Assembly (NCBI GenBank): GCA_016800925.1
Contig: JABCPU010000133.1
Coordinates: 62,001 to 126,000, forward strand
Origin: Suillus spraguei
Lineage: Eukaryota; Basidiomycota; Agaricomycetes; Boletales; Suillaceae
Reading direction: 5' to 3'
Length of the DNA stretch: 64,000 bases
This document shows, one piece after another, positions 59,911-64,000 of this stretch. Position 1 is the stretch's first letter, and each line of letters starts with the position of its first letter. The translations under genes were made by a program, and so were the position numbers. The notes beneath the pieces were generated by a model. The model made no database searches and had not been told where the DNA came from. It saw only the letters and a list, made by a program, of their open reading frames with translations.

Positions 59911-60787
59911 TGTAACGAACATATTGGCACTGGGCTTAAAACCCTATCTTTTGGCACTCGTCTCACGTCTATAGGAGTTACCACTTGTCCATGGTTGTCT
60001 TACCCCTTTAGCATTACTGGCGGCATCCCACGCTTACCACACACCATACCGATTGCCGCACCTCGTTCCATGTACCAATGTCCTCCCATGTCCTTGCCAC
60101 GTCTGCATAGCTCCATTTGGTGTGTCATTTGTTTTATGTTTGTTATCACTGATTCCATGGCAAGTCTTATTACATGTTGCCTTGCGCTATGTTTACATAT
60201 GGTGGTTACTACACTCAAGCACTACTGATCTCGCCTAGAGTATTCCGAATACATATGATTTAGGATATAAGCACCGTGTACCCTGCACGATACAGTACCT
60301 GATTTTACCCCATTGCACATACTATAGGTCAGGATTATTGTCTAGCTCTGGATCTACCCAGTAGTAGACTTAGTCTTTAAAGTTTCCTTATCACTCGTTA
60401 ATCACACTTGTTCTCCGTTACCGCTGGACTTTTGACTGTTATTTGACTGAACTTCTCATGCACTGCTGCTTTACCGCTGAAAGTACTGTGGTCTTCTTTA
60501 CTGTTTCTTTGCACCACTCACAACCTTACCGCTACCACAGATATCATCGCTCACTCGACACAACTGTTACTGACTATATCTCAACCACGGTAGCACTGCT
60601 ACTTACGACGCTAGTTCCAGCGGCATCATCGCTGACTGCAGCAACTTACCGCTGACCACGACACTTCATTCGAACAGGGTCGAACACTCTTGTTTTCACA
60701 AGTGAAGCAGACTAGATGGAGTGCAAGACTCACAAACTAACTTAGGAGGTAGTTTATCTACAGCCCAGGTTAGGTTGTATCTTTACA
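59911..60787 (+). repeat. Solo LTR, family C (copy 3), nested in LTR B
   Basis: TGTAACGAACATATTGGCAC to TTGTATCTTTACA. The flanks ACGG / ACAA fit a 4-base duplication in which two G became A; the uninterrupted family B sequence at the same place in the other copy is ATGG. Confidence 0.82.
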
Positions 60788-61035
60788 ACAACCTAAATTA
60801 GTATGTGAGTCTTGCGCTCCGTCTAGTCTGCTTCACTTGCAAGGCAAGAGCATTCGACCCTAAAGGGAATGCTAAGTTAATATAGCTTGATAATGCCCAA
60901 CCTGTGGTGTGAGAATGCCATCAGAGGTAGCAAGATGCTAGTGGTGACCTCCGGTCTGTGGAAAACTTGTGGTAAAACTAGTGGTAAGTACGGGAAAGCG
61001 GTAGACAAGCGGTAAAACTGCGGTAGTGCATGTGG

Positions 61036-61987
61036 TGTAGTGAGAAAAATCACGCTGACTGTCAAAACCCAGTTTTCGACAAGTGTCTCATTAACGTCTG
61101 TGGTGGCAACCAAAGGATTTCCTTATAGCGACGAAATAGCCTTTTTGCTCTGCTAAGGCGGAACCGTTCTTCTCCTGTGAACCCTTACCAGATCCTCGCA
61201 CCGATGCCCTCATGTCCTGTCCTATTCTGTCTAGAATCCATTGGTGCGTAGTTACCTCGCTTCCACCGTTACTAAACCTACGGCAGGATTTACCTTACAT
61301 CTCAAGGGGCCGCTGCATGCTGTGCACCTCTTTATTAAGTACCCTGTTTATTTTCCTTCTTGCTACTGGACTCGCATAATCATCTCATACGCACTTGCCT
61401 ATGTTAAAAAGGACTGAACATACATACCGTTACTTTTACTTCCGTTACATCCCTTCACTAGGACTTAGTATCAGAAACGCTCGCTAGTTGCAATCCACTT
61501 GCTTTTGAACTCTCCTCCATTTGAACATCGCTCTTAGATTTAACCGCCGGTAACTTTACCACTCGAAGTACCGTGCGACTTTTGACTTCGCTACTCGTAA
61601 CTGGACAGCAGCCAGTGATCTGCTGGGTCGTTTTCTCTCTCTTCTGTGTTCTCACTCACACGCAGTTGCTGCTACTGCACTGCGGTGGTAATAACATTTT
61701 CATCTCACTCAAGTAACTTTGTTCTTGCTCTCACTAGCTAACCATTGCAGCTATCCTTACCGTACGTGTACCGCTGACACGCGCTAGTAGCCGCCAATAT
61801 ACTGCTACCGCCGCTAACCTCGGAAGTCGGAACTCTTGTTTCCTTATTAGTATTTCCTTGTTTCCTTCACACTAACATAGAAGGAATTGCTTCTATTTGC
61901 AGTCTCTTGGGTCGAATATCTCACTCGCACCTTCAGTAGGATTAACGCTGTGCTTATACTTAGGCCAGTGCTAGTTTCTTTGTTTCA
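61036..61987 (+). repeat. Solo LTR, family A (copy 2), nested in LTR B
   Basis: TGTAGTGAGAAAAATCACGC to TTTCTTTGTTTCA. Flanks GTGG / GCAG. The uninterrupted family B copy reads straight through this point. Confidence 0.82.
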
Positions 61988-62639
61988 GCAGTAAAACTGC
62001 AGTAAGGCGTGGGAAACTGGTGGTAAAACAAGTGGTGAAGCATAGCGATGAAGCGTGGGAAAGTGTAGCGCAAGCGGTGAAGTGCAGGAAAGTGTAGTGC
62101 AAGTGGTGAAGTGCGGGAAAGCGGTAAAGAGCGGTGGTGCATGCAGCAGTAAAACAATTCTTAAGAGACAGTGACTTCGCGAAAGACTTTATTCCGTTAG
62201 AGACAGTAGTGGTGACAATTCCTAAGTACCGTGTGTACCATAGAGGGGAAAGTAAAAGTACCAGAATGTGCAAAGAGTCCTTTTTAACATGTACCGTGAA
62301 CGGCCGGAATACATAGTGAGAACGGTAGCAAGATAGAGATATTTAGCTAAGACGCATGCAGTGAGCAAGTGGTATAGGTAAGGTAAGTCTTGCTGTAGCT
62401 TTAGTAACAGCGGAAACGAATATGCTATGCACCAATGGATCTTAGATGGAAATGGAATGGACAGGAGGACATCGGTAGCGAGATTCAGTAAGGGGCAAGG
62501 ATCCAGGAGCGAAAACGGTACTGGCGAAGCAAAAAGGTTAATGCTCACTATAGGGGTTTTCTCAGTAGCAGGCAGTAATGACACTTGTGTAAAATGGCAT
62601 TTTCATGGTCAGCATGACTTTGTTTGCTACATTGTCAAG

Positions 62640-64000
62640 AACATCATCAGCCTGAGGAAAGTCTGGATGTCAATTCCCTCTGCATCTAAGTCAAGAAGTT
62701 CGTACAACCCAAGCTCAGCATCCAAACCTTGAATGGCAACTTTATAAAAAGATCCCAGCCATTCCTCTGCATGAGAATAGTCAAGTAAGTCTTTGATAGT
62801 GATGCAAGAGAATGAACCACCAGCAGCGCCGATGGGGACTAAGTGCATTATTTCTGTGGCAGAAATCTCCTCCTCCTAAACAGCTTGGATAAGGTCTGCT
62901 GCAACATTATTTATCCCTTGCCTCTCAAACGCAAGGCTGTGCGGCTCCCGTTCACTGCTTTCTCCTGATAGATCACCATCAACTGCATGAACTATTTGAG
63001 TAGGCTCTGCTTTGTCAGTGTCCTCGGTGTCACAGTACCAGCGTTGAAGCTGCTTCTTGACCACATCATTGCATACATGCTCTTCATGAACATACATCTT
63101 GAGTTCTGCCAGAAGAGTGAGTGTCTCAGTTGAGAGCCAATTTCGCCATTTTGTGAGAATTGCACCAAACATGCTAAAAAGGCATTCACAAGAGGCAGAA
63201 TTTGGGCAGATTGAGAGAAGACACTGGGCAATAGTATGAAGTGGTTGACGTGCTGAACCAGGATGTGATAGTCCTGTCCAGATATCAATGGGATCAACTG
63301 AAACACCCTGAGGACTATGTTAGCAACGTCTTGTGAACTTGAAAGAATCAGTTTGATGAAGCATACCTCCTTCTCTGCGCGATATAACAGTGAAAGCTTG
63401 TAGTTGTCCATGTATGTGAAGTCATGGGAACTATTCAAATAGTCATCCAAGTCCATGTAAAGATTGAGTGGTACATCATTAGTGTTGTAAAAATGGTGCC
63501 AAAGACATGCAAAAAGTGTCGCAAGCCCCGCACGTGTTGTGAGAGGTACATTCTGGAATGGAGAAACCTTGTAGAAAGGATTCATGATGATGGCGGCAAT
63601 AAAGACTTCTAGGTTGCACTGTTCCCAGCAGCGCTTGATGCTTGCAAGGACAGCTGTATGAGCTGCAAGATCAGTGTCATTGTCAATCTTGGAGTAGTGA
63701 AAGTGCAGGAAACCAAATGAAATTGCAACATTTTCAGGTCTTGCCTGGGCTGCTTGATGAACATTTGTCATGAGGGAAATTGGCTCCAGCAATGCTTTCC
63801 ATCTACAGCGAGCATGATTTTTACATTTATTTTTTGCACCATACTGTGCCAATGCATGCCAAAAAGTCGCATTTTTTATTGTCGCAATGGCTATTTGAGT
63901 TTTTATGCATGACCGTTGTAACAGACAAACTCAGGCTGACCTTAAAAGAGTAGTTTTTGCATGTTGTCTCTTACTTAGGCTTTCCTTACCTTAGGTCCGC
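62640..64000 (-). pseudogene. hAT transposase, C-terminal part, runs off the right edge
   Basis: Reading from the right: KNATFWHALAQYGAKNKC, LYRAEKE at about 63380, then after a frame change VDPIDIWTGLSHPGSA and the dimerization block SICPNSASCECLFSMFG, LTKWRNWLSTETLTLLAELK (about 63075-63215). The acidic C-terminus DAELGLYELLDLDAEGID lies at about 62660-62715. A TAG near 62877 interrupts the frame. LTR B cuts in at 62632, just beyond the end. The N-terminal zinc finger and catalytic core would lie outside the window. Confidence 0.75.

Larger units (their letters stand above)
59870..62631 (-). repeat. LTR family B (copy 2), split by two other LTRs
   Basis: Reverse copy of 14811-15709. It starts TGAAAAGATACAATCTAG and ends TGACTTTGTTTGCTACA, flanked by TCGT / TTGT. 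An LTR C sits at 59911-60787 and an LTR A at 61036-61987; with them removed the LTR is close to 900 bases. Confidence 0.82.

Noticed and set aside
1..64000. CRISPR arrays or bacterial-type operons
   Set aside because: Intron-rich eukaryotic genes; no evenly spaced direct repeats with unique spacers.

Overview
The window looks like a transposon-rich stretch of a filamentous basidiomycete, most likely an Agaricomycete. Host genes are cut by many introns of about 45-60 bases with GT/AG ends. The gene families (a PARP-E2 fusion protein, F-box/LRR-like protein, multi-exon P450, Eos1, polyporopepsin-like protease) and the transposons (Plavaka-type CACTA, Harbinger with a Myb-like partner gene, hAT, chromodomain Ty3/gypsy) fit that group. 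All splice structures were read by hand, so exon ends are estimates.

Layout. 0-21 kb is mostly host DNA: the edge of a coiled-coil gene; a large minus-strand gene fusing a PARP catalytic domain to a ubiquitin-conjugating (E2, UBE2Q-like) domain (1.4-5.8 kb); a ThrE/DUF1212 (Prm10-like) membrane transporter (7.1-10.7 kb); an F-box gene (11.3-12.5 kb); a chromodomain relic; a duplicated pseudogene split by a solo LTR (14.2-15.8 kb); a second, nonsense-mutated coiled-coil gene bounded by ~190-base inverted repeats (15.9-17.3 kb); an apparently intact cytochrome P450 (17.8-19.7 kb); and an aprataxin-type DNA repair gene (20.0-20.95 kb). 21-30 kb holds a decayed conserved fungal gene, a 1.1-kb dispersed repeat (second copy at 38.7 kb), the second copy of the split pseudogene, and an intact secreted aspartic protease (26.3-27.8 kb). 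30-39 kb is a Plavaka-type transposase broken by two solo LTRs, followed by more LTRs and a copia tail. 40.5-42.1 kb carries EOS1, then a frameshifted small cysteine-rich secreted protein. 43.8-51 kb has a tandem tRNA-like repeat on the minus strand, a 1,032-base hAT derivative and a decayed Harbinger element.

51-64 kb is a nested stack of elements. A hAT transposase region appears to have been invaded by an 8.6-kb chromovirus (486-base LTRs, 5-base target duplication) and by an LTR that itself contains two other LTRs. The chromovirus contains one more solo LTR and, unusually, a third open frame with a CCHC zinc knuckle downstream of pol.

The transposons are clearly decayed. Many of their in-frame stops are TGA where CGA would restore the expected residue, which suggests C-to-T change at CpG. 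The functional host genes have little to do with each other; nothing here looks like a biosynthetic cluster. The most unusual items are the post-pol zinc-knuckle frame of the chromovirus, the inverted-repeat-bounded coiled-coil gene, the mosaic LTR families with 4-base target duplications, and the tandem tRNA-like array.
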